The notes below the pieces were generated by a model. That model had not been told where the DNA came from. It ran no database searches and was given only the letters and a program-made list of their open reading frames with translations. From Marvinbryantia formatexigens (lineage in GTDB: Bacteria > Bacillota > Clostridia > Oscillospirales > Ruminococcaceae), in assembly GCA_021771035.1 (NCBI GenBank), contig JAETPU010000002.1:269702-333701 (forward strand): 64,000 bases of DNA, read 5' to 3'. Of the stretch, positions 16,933 through 25,343 are shown in pieces. Position 1 is the stretch's first letter. Each line of letters opens with the position of its first letter. Both the position numbers and the translations under genes were made by a program.

Positions 16933-17174
16933 TGGATGAAGCGCGCCTGGATGCCCTTGTGCAGGGACTGATTGCCTCGAGTGCACCCTCCCGGGAATTG
17001 ATGGAGAAGCTCAGGGCGGAGTGCTCGCCGCCTGTCAGGAAACCGCCTGGATTTCATTGGGCCCAGCCCTGGCTTACAGCGGGGGAAAATTTCCGCCGGA
17101 TGTATTCGGTGGATTTGGGAAGGCAATTCCGCTATTCTAAGGAGCAGCTGGCACAAGAAATTACCGGAATTTAA
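16932..17174 (+). CDS. Small protein coupled to the ECF sigma factor, possible anti-sigma partner
   Basis: An 80-residue soluble protein whose ATG shares one base with the sigma factor stop codon. The N-terminal half (MDEARLDALVQGLIASSAPSRELMEKLRAE) is a predicted amphipathic helix; the rest holds HWAQPWLTAGENFRRMYSVDLGRQFRYSKEQLAQEI. No zinc-binding HxxxCxxC motif and no membrane helix are present, so it is not a standard anti-sigma factor. Translational coupling to the sigma gene is the only argument for a regulatory role. Confidence 0.6.
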   Translation: MDEARLDALVQGLIASSAPSRELMEKLRAECSPPVRKPPGFHWAQPWLTAGENFRRMYSVDLGRQFRYSKEQLAQEITGI

Positions 17175-17299
17175 TTCCCGCTAGTATTATTATAGCAGAT
17201 TTTTATGCCGGATTACCATAGGAAAGTGGAAATTGCCCCGCAGCTCCAAGCGGCAGACTGTAACGAATGCGAATTTTGGAAGGGAAATTAGAAATCCGA

Positions 17300-17764
17300 A
17301 TACGGCGATTTTAACGTGCAGAAGCATTCGGAAGGTTACGGACGAACCTATCAGCGGGGGAATGCTCAAAACCATTTTAACAGCGGGGTTTCATGCGCCT
17401 ACCGCAGGGAACAGGCATCCCGCTCATTTATTGTGATTCGCAGGCGGGAGGCTGGGATGATTGCCGAAGCCCAGCTGGCCATTGCTGTGTGCGCCGGCAA
17501 GAGTGTGCAGCCTTACCATGACTTTTGCACGAGGATTGTGCGGTAAGCGCTGAGAATATGCTGCTGTGCATTCACAATCTAGGACTGGGCGCCGTTTGGT
17601 GCAGAGCCGGAGCTTCTCTTCGACTGCTTTGCAGCCTACATTAGCTGGAGTGTCCCTGCCGGCAACGATTGTCCCCGTCGCGACAATCGTTGCGGGGGGG
17701 GAGCTGGAGAGGACAAGAAGATAACCCGGTATGATCAAGGGAAGGCGCATTACGGGCACTGGTA
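17300..17764 (+). pseudogene. Nitroreductase pseudogene broken by frameshifts and deletions
   Basis: Family segments appear in order but in different frames. The first frame gives CRSIRKVTDEPISG, MLKTILTAGFHAPTAGNRHPAH (about 17314-17425), the N-terminal FMN-binding region. After a shift near 17428 comes FIVIRRREA, then AEAQLAIAVCAGKSVQPYHDF with about 15 residues missing between. Another shift near 17530 gives EDCAVSAENMLLCIHNLGLGAVWC, and the final piece EDKKITRYDQGKAHYGHW ends at a TAA at 17762-17764. These match the usual RSIRxFxxxPV, AGxxAPSAxNxQP, FxVI, ENxLLAAxxLGLGxxW and RYDxxxxHxxxW landmarks. At least three disruptions rule out a functional product. No start with a ribosome-binding site was found. 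Confidence 0.82.
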
Positions 17765-17894
17765 ATTTTGGCAGGGCCGCTCCGCCATATCGGGTCGGAT
17801 TGCGAGAGTTCCGATTTGGGTTTCCAAAGGCTGGTATCTGGAATCGTTTGCAGTCATGGCTGCCGATTTTGCAGGAGCAATATATACGGCCGCA

Positions 17895-17937
17895 TAAAAT
17901 CAGGGCGTCATCGTGCTTAACACGATGACGCCCTGAT
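17895..17937 (-). terminator. Intrinsic terminator of fba
   Basis: Perfect 15-bp stem (17901-17915 with 17921-17935), 5-base loop. On the minus strand it is followed by ATTTTATG. Confidence 0.88.
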
Positions 17938-17981
17938 AGCTTTCTGAAACGGTGATTCTTTTTCAGGAGATGGGGACTTGC

Positions 17982-18845
17982 TTACGCCTTATTGACAGAA
18001 CCAAACAGCTCCATTTTCTCCTTGACGGTGGCCTTGATGGCCTCAAAACCGGGAGCCAGCAGCTTACGGGGGTCGAAGCCCTTGCCCTGCAGATCCTTGC
18101 CGGCCTCGATATATTGACGGGTGGCCGCAGCAAAGGAGAGCTGGCACTCGGTGTTTACGTTGATTTTGGAAACACCCAGGGAGATGGCTTTCTGGATCAT
18201 CTCAGCCGGGATCCCGGTTCCACCGTGCAGAACCAGCGGCATCTCGCCGGTGAGCTCCTGAATTTTTGCCAGCACATCGAAGTTGAGCCCGGCCCAGTTC
18301 TCGGGATATTTGCCGTGGATGTTGCCGATTCCGGCAGCCAGCATGGTGACGCCCAGATCCGCAATCTGTTTGCACTCCTGAGGATCCGCAACCTCGCCGT
18401 TGCCGATGACGCCGTCTTCCTCGCCGCCGATAGCGCCTACCTCGGCCTCAACGGAAATGCCCTTGGCATTTGCAATGGAGATGAGCTCCTTGGTTTTTTC
18501 GATATTTTCCTCGATAGGATAGTGGGAGCCGTCGAACATGACGGAGGAGAACCCGGCCTCGATGCACTTCTTAGCGCCCTCATAGCTGCCGTGATCCAGG
18601 TGCAGAGCCACCGGAACAGTGATGTTCAGTTCCTGAAGCATACCGTTTACCATACCCACAATGGTTTTGTAACCGGCCATATATTTTCCGGCGCCCTCGG
18701 AGACACCCAGGATAACCGGGGAATTGCACTCCTGTGCCGTGAGCAGAACAGCCTTGGTCCACTCCAGGTTGTTGATGTTAAACTGGCCTACCGCATATTT
18801 GCCAGCCTTTGCCTTGGTCAGCATTTCTTTTGCAGAAACTAACAT
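17982..18845 (-). CDS. fba: Class II fructose-bisphosphate aldolase
   Basis: A 287-residue zinc-dependent TIM-barrel aldolase that splits fructose 1,6-bisphosphate into dihydroxyacetone phosphate and glyceraldehyde 3-phosphate. Seen are AVGQFNINNLEWTKAVL, the zinc/catalytic segment VALHLDHGSYEGAKKCIEAGFSSVMFDGSHYPIEENI, SVEAEVGAIGGEEDGV, GIGNIHGKYPE (zinc His), PLVLHGGTGIPAEMIQKAI (zinc His) and KINVNTECQLSFAAATR. Length matches the short FbaA/GatY type of Firmicutes. It is monocistronic: a consensus promoter, a leader with a terminator-like hairpin, and a terminator flank it. Tagatose-bisphosphate aldolase is a close relative, but the lack of tagatose genes favours fructose-bisphosphate. Confidence 0.95.
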   Translation of the reverse strand: MLVSAKEMLTKAKAGKYAVGQFNINNLEWTKAVLLTAQECNSPVILGVSEGAGKYMAGYKTIVGMVNGMLQELNITVPVALHLDHGSYEGAKKCIEAGFSSVMFDGSHYPIEENIEKTKELISIANAKGISVEAEVGAIGGEEDGVIGNGEVADPQECKQIADLGVTMLAAGIGNIHGKYPENWAGLNFDVLAKIQELTGEMPLVLHGGTGIPAEMIQKAISLGVSKINVNTECQLSFAAATRQYIEAGKDLQGKGFDPRKLLAPGFEAIKATVKEKMELFGSVNKA

Positions 18846-18869
18846 ATTTTACCACCATTTCTCCAGCGG

Positions 18870-18914
18870 CATAAAATTAAAAGGCCCGCGCTGCTGCCGC
18901 CGGAAGCAGCGCGC
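18870..18914 (-). terminator. Terminator-like hairpin in the fba leader
   Basis: On the minus strand, 9-bp stem CGCGCTGCT/AGCAGCGCG (18913-18905 with 18895-18887) followed by a T-rich stretch (TTTTAATTTTA), between the fba promoter and its ATG. It would stop or attenuate transcription unless antiterminated. Confidence 0.55.
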
Positions 18915-18957
18915 CTGTGAAACCGTTAGGAACGTCGAATCCTGAGATTCCTTCTCT

Positions 18958-18986
18958 ATTATAGGGGATTGTCTAAAAAAAATCAA
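18958..18986 (-). promoter_or_regulatory. Sigma-A promoter of fba
   Basis: Minus strand TTGATT (18986-18981), 17-bp spacer, TATAAT (18963-18958). The leader to the ATG is about 105 nt and contains the hairpin described separately. Confidence 0.8.
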
Positions 18987-19042
18987 TTGGTTTTACAGTT
19001 TTTGCCCTGTGATGGGATGGGGCTTCCTGGAGGGCGGAAGGC

Positions 19043-19846
19043 TCAGTTATCCTTCGTTTCCCGGATATAGGTGATATATTCCATGCAGTATTCATCCTGT
19101 CCGCACACGGCAGCCGCAGCAGCCAGGGTATCCTGAACACTGATGCTGGTGGGATCCAGGATGGCGCTGTCCAGCCCGCAGTACATGGCCATCGTTAAAA
19201 ATGCCGAATTGATAAGGGAGCGTTTGGGCAGGCCAAAGGAAATATTGGACACCCCGCAGATACAGTGGACCTGGGGGTAATGCTCCCGGGTGTAACGGAT
19301 GGTATCCAACGTGCAGCGTGCGCTTTGGGTATCGGTCGCCAGGGTTTCCACTAAGGCGTCCAGGTAGATGTTGTCATCCGGAATGCCGTTTCCACGCAGA
19401 CGGTCGATGAGGGTGTCCACCGCGTCGCACCGCGCTTTCAGTTCATGGGGCATGGCGGCGTCGATGGGCAGGGCCACAACGCCGGCGCCATACTCCCTTG
19501 CCAGCTGGCATACCGGTTCAAAGCGATCGGAAAGCGTCAGAGAGTTGAAAATCAGGGGGCGTCCCTTTACATGGGCCGCCGCGGCGCTGAGCACCTGCAC
19601 AGAGGTGGAATCCAGCATAATCCCGCAGGAGGAGTGCTCCTGCACCAGCTGCACCAGCTGGATTAAGAGCTCCTGTTCCCGCTGTTCGCACATGGCGGTG
19701 TTCAGATCCAGGTATTGCGCCCCTTCCAACTGCTGAAACTCAATGAGGGAGACGAGGGTTTCGGTATCCCAGGCCTGCAGGGCCGCCAGGGTTCTGGGGA
19801 TGGAGCTGTTGAGCTTTTCGCCGACAATGATCATGGTAGGCTTCAT
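19043..19846 (-). CDS. Pterin-binding methyltransferase (methyltetrahydrofolate:corrinoid type)
   Basis: A 267-residue single-domain TIM barrel of the DHPS/MeTr superfamily. MIIVGEKLNSSIPRTLAAL is the start of the pterin site, QYLDLNTAMC is the usual DxN motif, and GIMLDSTSVQVLSAAAAH, PLIFNSLTL, LDALVETLATD, and HCICGVSNISFGLPKRSLINSAFL (the GxSNxSFG signature) follow. That set fits methyltetrahydrofolate:corrinoid-protein methyltransferases (AcsE) and the folate module of MetH rather than dihydropteroate synthase. It would move the methyl of CH3-H4folate to a cob(I)amide-bearing partner protein, which is not encoded in the window. It lies 73 bases downstream of the homocysteine methyltransferase/MTHFR gene on the same strand, so both act in methyl-H4folate/methionine metabolism. 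Confidence 0.85.
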   Translation of the reverse strand: MKPTMIIVGEKLNSSIPRTLAALQAWDTETLVSLIEFQQLEGAQYLDLNTAMCEQREQELLIQLVQLVQEHSSCGIMLDSTSVQVLSAAAAHVKGRPLIFNSLTLSDRFEPVCQLAREYGAGVVALPIDAAMPHELKARCDAVDTLIDRLRGNGIPDDNIYLDALVETLATDTQSARCTLDTIRYTREHYPQVHCICGVSNISFGLPKRSLINSAFLTMAMYCGLDSAILDPTSISVQDTLAAAAAVCGQDEYCMEYITYIRETKDN

Positions 19847-19919
19847 TCCTTTCCAAAGGTGTAAGAGTTGTGTGGGAAAAACGCTGCGGTGGCAAGCCTA
19901 TGTGGCTGAAAGAAGTGTT

Positions 19920-21674
19920 TTAGGCGCTGGGCCCATCCTCCCGCCGGCGGATTTCCCGGATAAGGCGCTGTACCAGGGCGGTTTTTTTCAGAGGAGTCAT
20001 CAGATAAAAGCCGTCCGCTGTGTCATAGAGCTGGTCGATAAGCTGCATCGAATAGGCTGCCGAACGCTCCATCACCATCTGTGGCGGCTGGCCCTCCAGG
20101 GAGTCCAGCACACTTTGGGGGATCTCGATTCCGGAGACCTCATTGAGCAAAAACATGGCGTTGCGCCAGCTTGCCACCGGGAGGATTCCCGCCAGCAGTT
20201 TGCAGGGGAGCTGGGCCTTCGCCGATTTGAAGTTCTCGATGGCGGCCTGGGAGAAGATAGGCTGGGTCAGCAGCAGGGAGGCTCCGTTTTCCACCTTTCG
20301 CCTGGCCCGGGCCAGTTCCTGGGGAAAATTCGCGGCGTTTACGTTGAGCGCCCCGGCAATGGAGAAGGGGGCATGGGCAAACACATCCTCATTGAGGGTG
20401 TTGATATATGCAATGAGCTCAAAGGAGTTGAATTCAAAGACAGAGCTGGCGCTGGAACGCTGGGCCTTGCTCACCGGATCGCCGGTGACCACCAGAACCT
20501 GGCGGATGTCCTCCATGCTCGCCCCCAGCAGACCGGCCTTGAGGGCAATGATATTTTTGTCCCGGCAGGAGATATGGGGAAGGGTACAGATGCCCACCTC
20601 CCGCTGGATTTTTGCCGCAGTCATCAGGGAATCGGCGCGGGTGCGGGACAGCGGGGAATCCGCCACGGTGATATAGTGGGCCCCGGCGTCCCGGTAGAGC
20701 CTGGCTGCGCCCAGAAGAAAGGAAAAATCTGTATCCACCGGGGGATCCAGCTCTGCCGCGATGAGTTTTTTGGGGCTTTTGCATATTGGCTGTGCTTGGG
20801 GCTGGGCTGCTGCGGGAAGCTTATCGGCTTGCAGTGATACAGCCCGGGGAGCGGGCAGGGCCTTGATTTTTTGGATTGCCAGGGAGATATGACGGGGCGT
20901 GGAGCCGCAGCAGCCGCCCAGAAAGCGCACGCCCGTTTCGTACAGCTGTACCAATTTGTCGGAAAAATAATCGGCGTTGTCCCGGTATACCGTGCGTCCG
21001 TTGATTGTGGAGGGGTATCCGGAATTGGGCATAACGCTCAGGGAAGCAGCCATGGGCCCCAGCTTCTTAATTAAGGCCAGCATATGGCTGGGCCCGCACA
21101 GACAGTTGAGGCCTCCCGCATCCACCTGGGGGGTGTCCCGCACCTGGGACAGCAGGGAGCGGTAGTCGTATCCCTTTTTGGTATATCCGTCCTGGGATAC
21201 AGCGAAGGAGGCGATGATACAGGCCTGTGGGCACAGGCGGCGGACTTCCAGTACCGCCGGGAGGATGGGTGAAAATTCCGCCAGGGTCTCGAACAAAAAG
21301 TTTTTGGCGCCCAGGGAGAGAAAATGGCGGACCAGCGCCAAATATTCCTCCCGGGCCGCTTCGGGCTCCAGAGGAATATACCCAATATCCGCGAAGACGG
21401 CTGTCTGGGTGCCGGCAGCAGCGCGGGAAGCGATCCGCCAGGCCTCTGTAATCAGCGCAAAAACGTCGTCCCGGGGGCCCAGCAGGGAGTTTGCGGCATA
21501 GGTGTTGGTTTTAATGGCCTGAGCGCCCGCCTGGATATATTCCCGGTGGATTTGCTCCACCAGCTGGGGATTGGTACGGCAGGCCAGCTCACAAGGGGTG
21601 TCGTCTGAGGTTTTTTGATAGTAATAGGTGCCGAAGGCGCCGTCAAAAAAGAGAACGGAGGCAGCAGTCTCCAT
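19920..21674 (-). CDS. Bifunctional homocysteine S-methyltransferase / methylenetetrahydrofolate reductase
   Basis: About 584 residues in two domains. Residues about 1-285 form a homocysteine methyltransferase barrel: LFFDGAFGTYYYQKT, AGAQAIKTNTYAANS, NCLCGPSHML and FLGGCCGSTPRHISLA, where the single Cys and the CC pair are the zinc thiolates. Residues about 320-584 form a flavin-dependent MTHFR domain (AAELDPPVDTDFSFLLGAARLY, ITVADSPLSRTRADSLMTA, LPHISCRDKN, VLVVTGDPVSKAQRS, GASLLLTQPIFSQ, AGILPVASWRNAMFL). The fusion resembles Bacillus YitJ. A poor ribosome-binding context makes 21674 or 21686 plausible starts; the longer frame to 21824 has no family similarity. With the downstream pterin-binding methyltransferase it forms a one-carbon operon that may draw on the cobalamin made by the cluster at 30-52 kb. 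Confidence 0.9.
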   Translation of the reverse strand: METAASVLFFDGAFGTYYYQKTSDDTPCELACRTNPQLVEQIHREYIQAGAQAIKTNTYAANSLLGPRDDVFALITEAWRIASRAAAGTQTAVFADIGYIPLEPEAAREEYLALVRHFLSLGAKNFLFETLAEFSPILPAVLEVRRLCPQACIIASFAVSQDGYTKKGYDYRSLLSQVRDTPQVDAGGLNCLCGPSHMLALIKKLGPMAASLSVMPNSGYPSTINGRTVYRDNADYFSDKLVQLYETGVRFLGGCCGSTPRHISLAIQKIKALPAPRAVSLQADKLPAAAQPQAQPICKSPKKLIAAELDPPVDTDFSFLLGAARLYRDAGAHYITVADSPLSRTRADSLMTAAKIQREVGICTLPHISCRDKNIIALKAGLLGASMEDIRQVLVVTGDPVSKAQRSSASSVFEFNSFELIAYINTLNEDVFAHAPFSIAGALNVNAANFPQELARARRKVENGASLLLTQPIFSQAAIENFKSAKAQLPCKLLAGILPVASWRNAMFLLNEVSGIEIPQSVLDSLEGQPPQMVMERSAAYSMQLIDQLYDTADGFYLMTPLKKTALVQRLIREIRRREDGPSA

Positions 21675-22302
21675 AGATGGAACCATTCCTTTCACAATGC
21701 CGTGCGCCGTGGAAAACACCTTCCCACGGGCCCGTTTTAACGGCCCGCGGTGTCCTGGGAAGGAGGAAAACCGGACGGCGGCAGAACTGGTATTGATCGT
21801 ATCATGGCGTTTTTGGGTTGTCAAGTTTTCCCTGTTTCCATGGGGGATTGCGGCTTCTTATAGATAGAAAACTTGTCAAATCTGGCACAGGGGATTGGAA
21901 GAGGATTGGCAGGCGCTGTACCGTGAAATAGGACGCCGTGGGGGCAAACCCATTCGGGCTTACTACCCGCTGACTCCGGGAAAGGGACCTAAAAAAGACC
22001 ATTTTCGGCCTATTCCCGGCAGAACGGTTCGTCTGCATACTGCATTCGCCGCAGCGGATAGAAGACCTTCACGAATCTTTCCAAGCCCCAGTATCGCGCC
22101 GCCGGCCCTGCTGTTCCCGAATATATTGGCATTTGATTCGCCGCTGTTCCTAGGGGGGACTTCACGAAGCATCCCGAGCCCCGGCAAAAAATTATCAGTA
22201 CCAGCGTTTCCGATTGGATTCACAATCGCTCAAAAGGGTTTTCGTGACGGCCTTTTTATTGACCTGAGGACAGAACGAGAATTTTGATTCTGTCTTTTGG
22301 CG
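21675..22302. other. Upstream region of the one-carbon operon
   Basis: About 630 bases with no supportable gene. On the minus strand TTGACA near 21875 followed by TATCTA-like sequence may be the operon promoter. No SAM (S-box) or cobalamin riboswitch core was recognised. A short hairpin GACAGAA/TTCTGTC sits near 22269-22294. Confidence 0.4.
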
Positions 22303-22345
22303 TCAAAAAAGCGGCGACACAGCCCGTCGACTGTACCGCCGCTCA
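22303..22345 (-). terminator. Intrinsic terminator of the aldo/keto reductase gene
   Basis: 13-bp stem (22331-22343 with 22310-22322, one mismatch), 8-base loop, followed on the minus strand by T6. Confidence 0.85.
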
Positions 22346-22400
22346 AACATCATGATTTCATTTCTGCCTGATGGGCTTCATCAGCAATGGGGCAGAAAAC

Positions 22401-23501
22401 CTATTCTGCCATTGCCGCAATCTCACGCAGGCGCTCTACAATGGGAAGATGCTGGGTACACAGGCGCTCACAGGTTTTGCATCCAATGCAGTCGCCGGCC
22501 GCCGCCACGGGGACTCTCCAATGGTTCTCCAGGCGAGCCTTTGCGGAGTTCCCCAGGATTTTCTCATTGTAGGAATCCATATACTTGGGAATATCGATCC
22601 CCTTGGGGCATTTTTTGCAGTAACCGCAGCCGGTGCACAGATCGTTGAGAGCCACGCCGCGGTTTTCATATTCGGCAACAATCTGGCGCGCGGGTTTTTC
22701 CTGAAGGTTTTCCACAGCGCGGCAGGCGTCATCCACGTGCTCCTTTTTGGTACATCCGGCCAGAGCCACTGTAATCTCCTGATGGGAGGCCACAAAGCGC
22801 AGGGCGGCCTGGGCCACGGTGAGATCCGTGCCCTCGGTTAAGTACTGGAACATCTGCGGGTTGCGGGGAATGAGCCCGCCGCCCAGGGGGTTCATCACCA
22901 CCACGCCCATTCCGCGGGCATGGGCGGCCTCGATGCCGCTCTGGCGGAACCGGTAGTTTAAGGCATTGTAGCCGATGAGCATTCCCTTGAAGCGGTCGGT
23001 AGCCACGGCGGTGCTCAGATCATCCCCCTGCATATGGGAGGAAAACACGATGTTGCGGATGAGCCCCTCGGACTTGGCCTCCTCAAAAAAGCCGTACAGC
23101 GCGTCGCACTGCGCCTCAAACATATCCAGGTTCAGCACGCACCACAGGTGGTAGAAGTCCAGGTAATCCACCTTCAGGCGGGTGAGGCTTTCTTCCAGGC
23201 GGCGGCGGAAGGCGTCCCGGCTGGTGTCGTTGTTCAGCGTGCTCAAATTTACCTTGGAGGCCACATAGTAGCTGTCTCTGGGCAGCTGGGACAGCGCCAT
23301 GCCTGTGACAATTTCACTTTTATCGTCACAGTACAAGGGAGCGGTGTCAAAGTAGTTAATTCCCTTTTCATGGGCATAGAGAACCACCTCGGCACATTTT
23401 TCCAGGCGGTTTGCACGGATATCCTCCTCGTCGTACCGCATGGTTCCCATGCCGACGGCGGAAACCTTCATTGAGGTGTTTCCATACTGCTTATAATACA
23501 T
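22401..23501 (-). CDS. Aldo/keto reductase with C-terminal 4Fe-4S ferredoxin domain
   Basis: A 366-residue fusion. Residues about 1-270 are an AKR barrel: YGNTSMKVSAVGMGTMRY, GINYFDTAPLYCDD (catalytic Asp and Tyr), YYVASKVNL (Lys) and YLDFYHLWCV (His). Residues about 290-365 carry two cysteine clusters, DLCTGCGYCKKCPKGIDIP and DCIGCKTCERLCTQHLP, of a ferredoxin-like domain. Such AKR-ferredoxin fusions are common in anaerobes, and the Fe-S domain is thought to relay electrons; the substrate is unknown. The start at 23501 is the first Met that fits the family; a ribosome-binding sequence AAAGGAG lies further upstream than usual. The gene is alone, with a terminator downstream. Confidence 0.88.
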   Translation of the reverse strand: MYYKQYGNTSMKVSAVGMGTMRYDEEDIRANRLEKCAEVVLYAHEKGINYFDTAPLYCDDKSEIVTGMALSQLPRDSYYVASKVNLSTLNNDTSRDAFRRRLEESLTRLKVDYLDFYHLWCVLNLDMFEAQCDALYGFFEEAKSEGLIRNIVFSSHMQGDDLSTAVATDRFKGMLIGYNALNYRFRQSGIEAAHARGMGVVVMNPLGGGLIPRNPQMFQYLTEGTDLTVAQAALRFVASHQEITVALAGCTKKEHVDDACRAVENLQEKPARQIVAEYENRGVALNDLCTGCGYCKKCPKGIDIPKYMDSYNEKILGNSAKARLENHWRVPVAAAGDCIGCKTCERLCTQHLPIVERLREIAAMAE

Positions 23502-24102
23502 GACGCAGGCCGTTCCGGTCCACGGCGCTCCTTTCCTTCCTATAACCGGACACACATTTGTTCAAACAGCCTGCGCCAGATACAGCCGGACCGGCGGAAA
23601 GTCCGCTGCCGGCAGCGAAGCAGGCTGGAACAGGAAACCTCTGGGCGCCGGTGAAGAAACTCCAATACCACATAGCCGGCCCTGCCAAAGCCTCCCGATA
23701 CAGATACCGTCATGATAGCATATTTTGAAAAACCTGTACAGATTTAAAAAAATATTTGGTGCTTTCCCATAAAACCAACCGAATGTTTTTATACGATTAA
23801 CGGAAGCCTCAAGCCCCCGCCCGGAACGGGGCTGACGCTACGTGTCCCGGCGCTGAGCTTGCATGGGGCAAAATCGGCAGGAAAACGCCTTTGTACATGA
23901 ATCGCTGTGCGGAAGGATCTCGGTGGGTGGAGTAAACTTCCATAGCAGCACCGGCGGCCCTTTGGGAAAAATCGTCAAAAAGCCGGGGCGAAGATTGGAC
24001 GGAAACGCTCTGTACTTGGGCCGGGGTCAGTGGTAAACTAAAACATAGCAGAGCCGGTCCGCGGTCCGCGCTCCGGTATCAAAATACAGGGAGGAAACTA
24101 TC
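23502..24102. other. Divergent intergenic region, no gene seen
   Basis: About 600 bases between the aldo/keto reductase and the isomerase gene. No coding signal. GTGGTAAACTA at about 24030 resembles an extended -10 element for the downstream gene, without a good -35 box. Confidence 0.4.
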
Positions 24103-24990
24103 ATGGCGTTTGAAGTCACCACATCCATCAACTTAATGTTTGATTTTGAGTTCAAGTATCCGGTGCTTGAGCAGGTTGAGCGCATCCACAGGGCCGGGTT
24201 TGACTATCTGGATTTTAACTTTTCTGATTGGTCTGACAGTGAAAAATCCCCCTTTGCCCAGGAAAACTGGCGGGAGTGGGTGCAGTCTGTACGGGACTAC
24301 TCCGATGCCCACGGCATCCGGTTCACCCAGGCCCACGGCCCCTTATACAATGTGTTTGGAGAGGATACCCCCCTCAAGCGCCAGCTGGACCGGCTGAGCG
24401 TGCAGTCCATCGAGGCCGCGGCCATCATGGGCATTCCGTGGATTGTTTACCATGCGGGAACCGAGCCCGGCGAGTTTGACGCGGCGCATATCGCCTCCCT
24501 CAAGGAAAAGAACCTGCGCTGGTTCGCGCCCATTGTAGAGGCCTGTGAAAAATACAATGTGGGGCTTGCCATCGAAAATATGGCTTCCGCCTTTGGAAAG
24601 CACCACGGCACGAAAAGCTGCTACTGCAGCAATACCGACGATCTGATTGAATTAGTGGATGCCTTCGGCAGTGACAAGGTGGGCATCTGCTGGGATACCG
24701 GGCACGCCAATGTGGAGCATACCAATCAGGTGGAGGACCTGAGAAAGATTGGGAAGCGCCTGAAGGCCATCCATATCCAGGATAACAACGGTGTGATGGA
24801 TCAGCATCTGCCGCCCTATTTGGGTAATCTGGATTGGCCGCTGCTCATGCATACGTTCCGGGAAATCGGATACGAGGGCCCCTTCACCTTCGAGGCCCAT
24901 ACCGAGGTGCGCAAAATGCCCTCTCCCTGCCAGGACGACGCAATGCGCCTGCTCAAGTCCCTGGGGGACTATCTGGTCAGTTTAAAATAG
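24103..24990 (+). CDS. Sugar phosphate isomerase/epimerase (xylose isomerase-like TIM barrel)
   Basis: A 295-residue AP-endonuclease-2/xylose-isomerase-like barrel. Seen are FDYLDFNFSDW, IRFTQAHGPLYNVFG, IPWIVYHAGTEPG, VGLAIENMASA (metal-binding Glu), VGICWDTGHANVEH (metal-binding Asp/His, the DxGH signature), LKAIHIQDNNGVMDQHLPPYLGNLDW and GPFTFEAHTEV (second Glu). These fit divalent-metal isomerases/epimerases such as L-ribulose-5-phosphate 3-epimerase or hydroxypyruvate isomerase. The precise substrate cannot be assigned. GGAGG precedes the ATG and a terminator follows, so it is a single-gene unit. Confidence 0.88.
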   Translation: MAFEVTTSINLMFDFEFKYPVLEQVERIHRAGFDYLDFNFSDWSDSEKSPFAQENWREWVQSVRDYSDAHGIRFTQAHGPLYNVFGEDTPLKRQLDRLSVQSIEAAAIMGIPWIVYHAGTEPGEFDAAHIASLKEKNLRWFAPIVEACEKYNVGLAIENMASAFGKHHGTKSCYCSNTDDLIELVDAFGSDKVGICWDTGHANVEHTNQVEDLRKIGKRLKAIHIQDNNGVMDQHLPPYLGNLDWPLLMHTFREIGYEGPFTFEAHTEVRKMPSPCQDDAMRLLKSLGDYLVSLK

Positions 24991-25006
24991 GATAACCGGC
25001 TGTCTG

Positions 25007-25046
25007 AAAAAAGGGGACGCGGACTGTGTGGTCCGCGTCCCTTTTG
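25007..25046 (+). terminator. Terminator after the isomerase/epimerase gene
   Basis: Stem ggggacgcggac / gtccgcgtcccc-type (25013-25024 with 25031-25042), loop TGTGTG, then T4. Confidence 0.88.
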
Positions 25047-25343
25047 CGGCCAGTACGGTCCTAAAAAAGCGGGGAGTCCCTGGAAAATCGAGCCTGCCCG
25101 CTCAAAATTGGGTTCAACGTTGCGGCGGCGGCTCAACTTGTAGTAAAATAGAAAAAGCGGCTGTCCTAAAAGGCTGTTGCGGGGGTGCGTGTCTGCCGTT
25201 TGCCTTCTGCGTGCTGCTGTGAGGATTCTACCCTTCGCGGAGGCTGCGGCAGCACCTTTTAAACAGTTCGCAGCGCCTGGACTTCCGATGCGGACACGGA
25301 ATATTCTCAGAAGGAACCCTTAAAAGGAGAAAGGAAAATAGAT
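25047..25343. other. Intergenic region before the YitT gene
   Basis: About 300 bases with no gene or clear promoter, except the ribosome-binding sequence AAAGGAGAAAGG just before the YitT start. Confidence 0.4.

Larger units (their letters stand above)
17175..17981. other. Region between the sigma operon and fba holding a gene remnant
   Basis: About 800 bases without an intact gene. It contains the nitroreductase pseudogene (17300-17764) and the fba terminator (17901-17935). Confidence 0.6.

Noticed and set aside
19743..20837. 364-codon plus-strand frame opposite the one-carbon genes
   Set aside because: Shadow of the strongly supported minus-strand gene.
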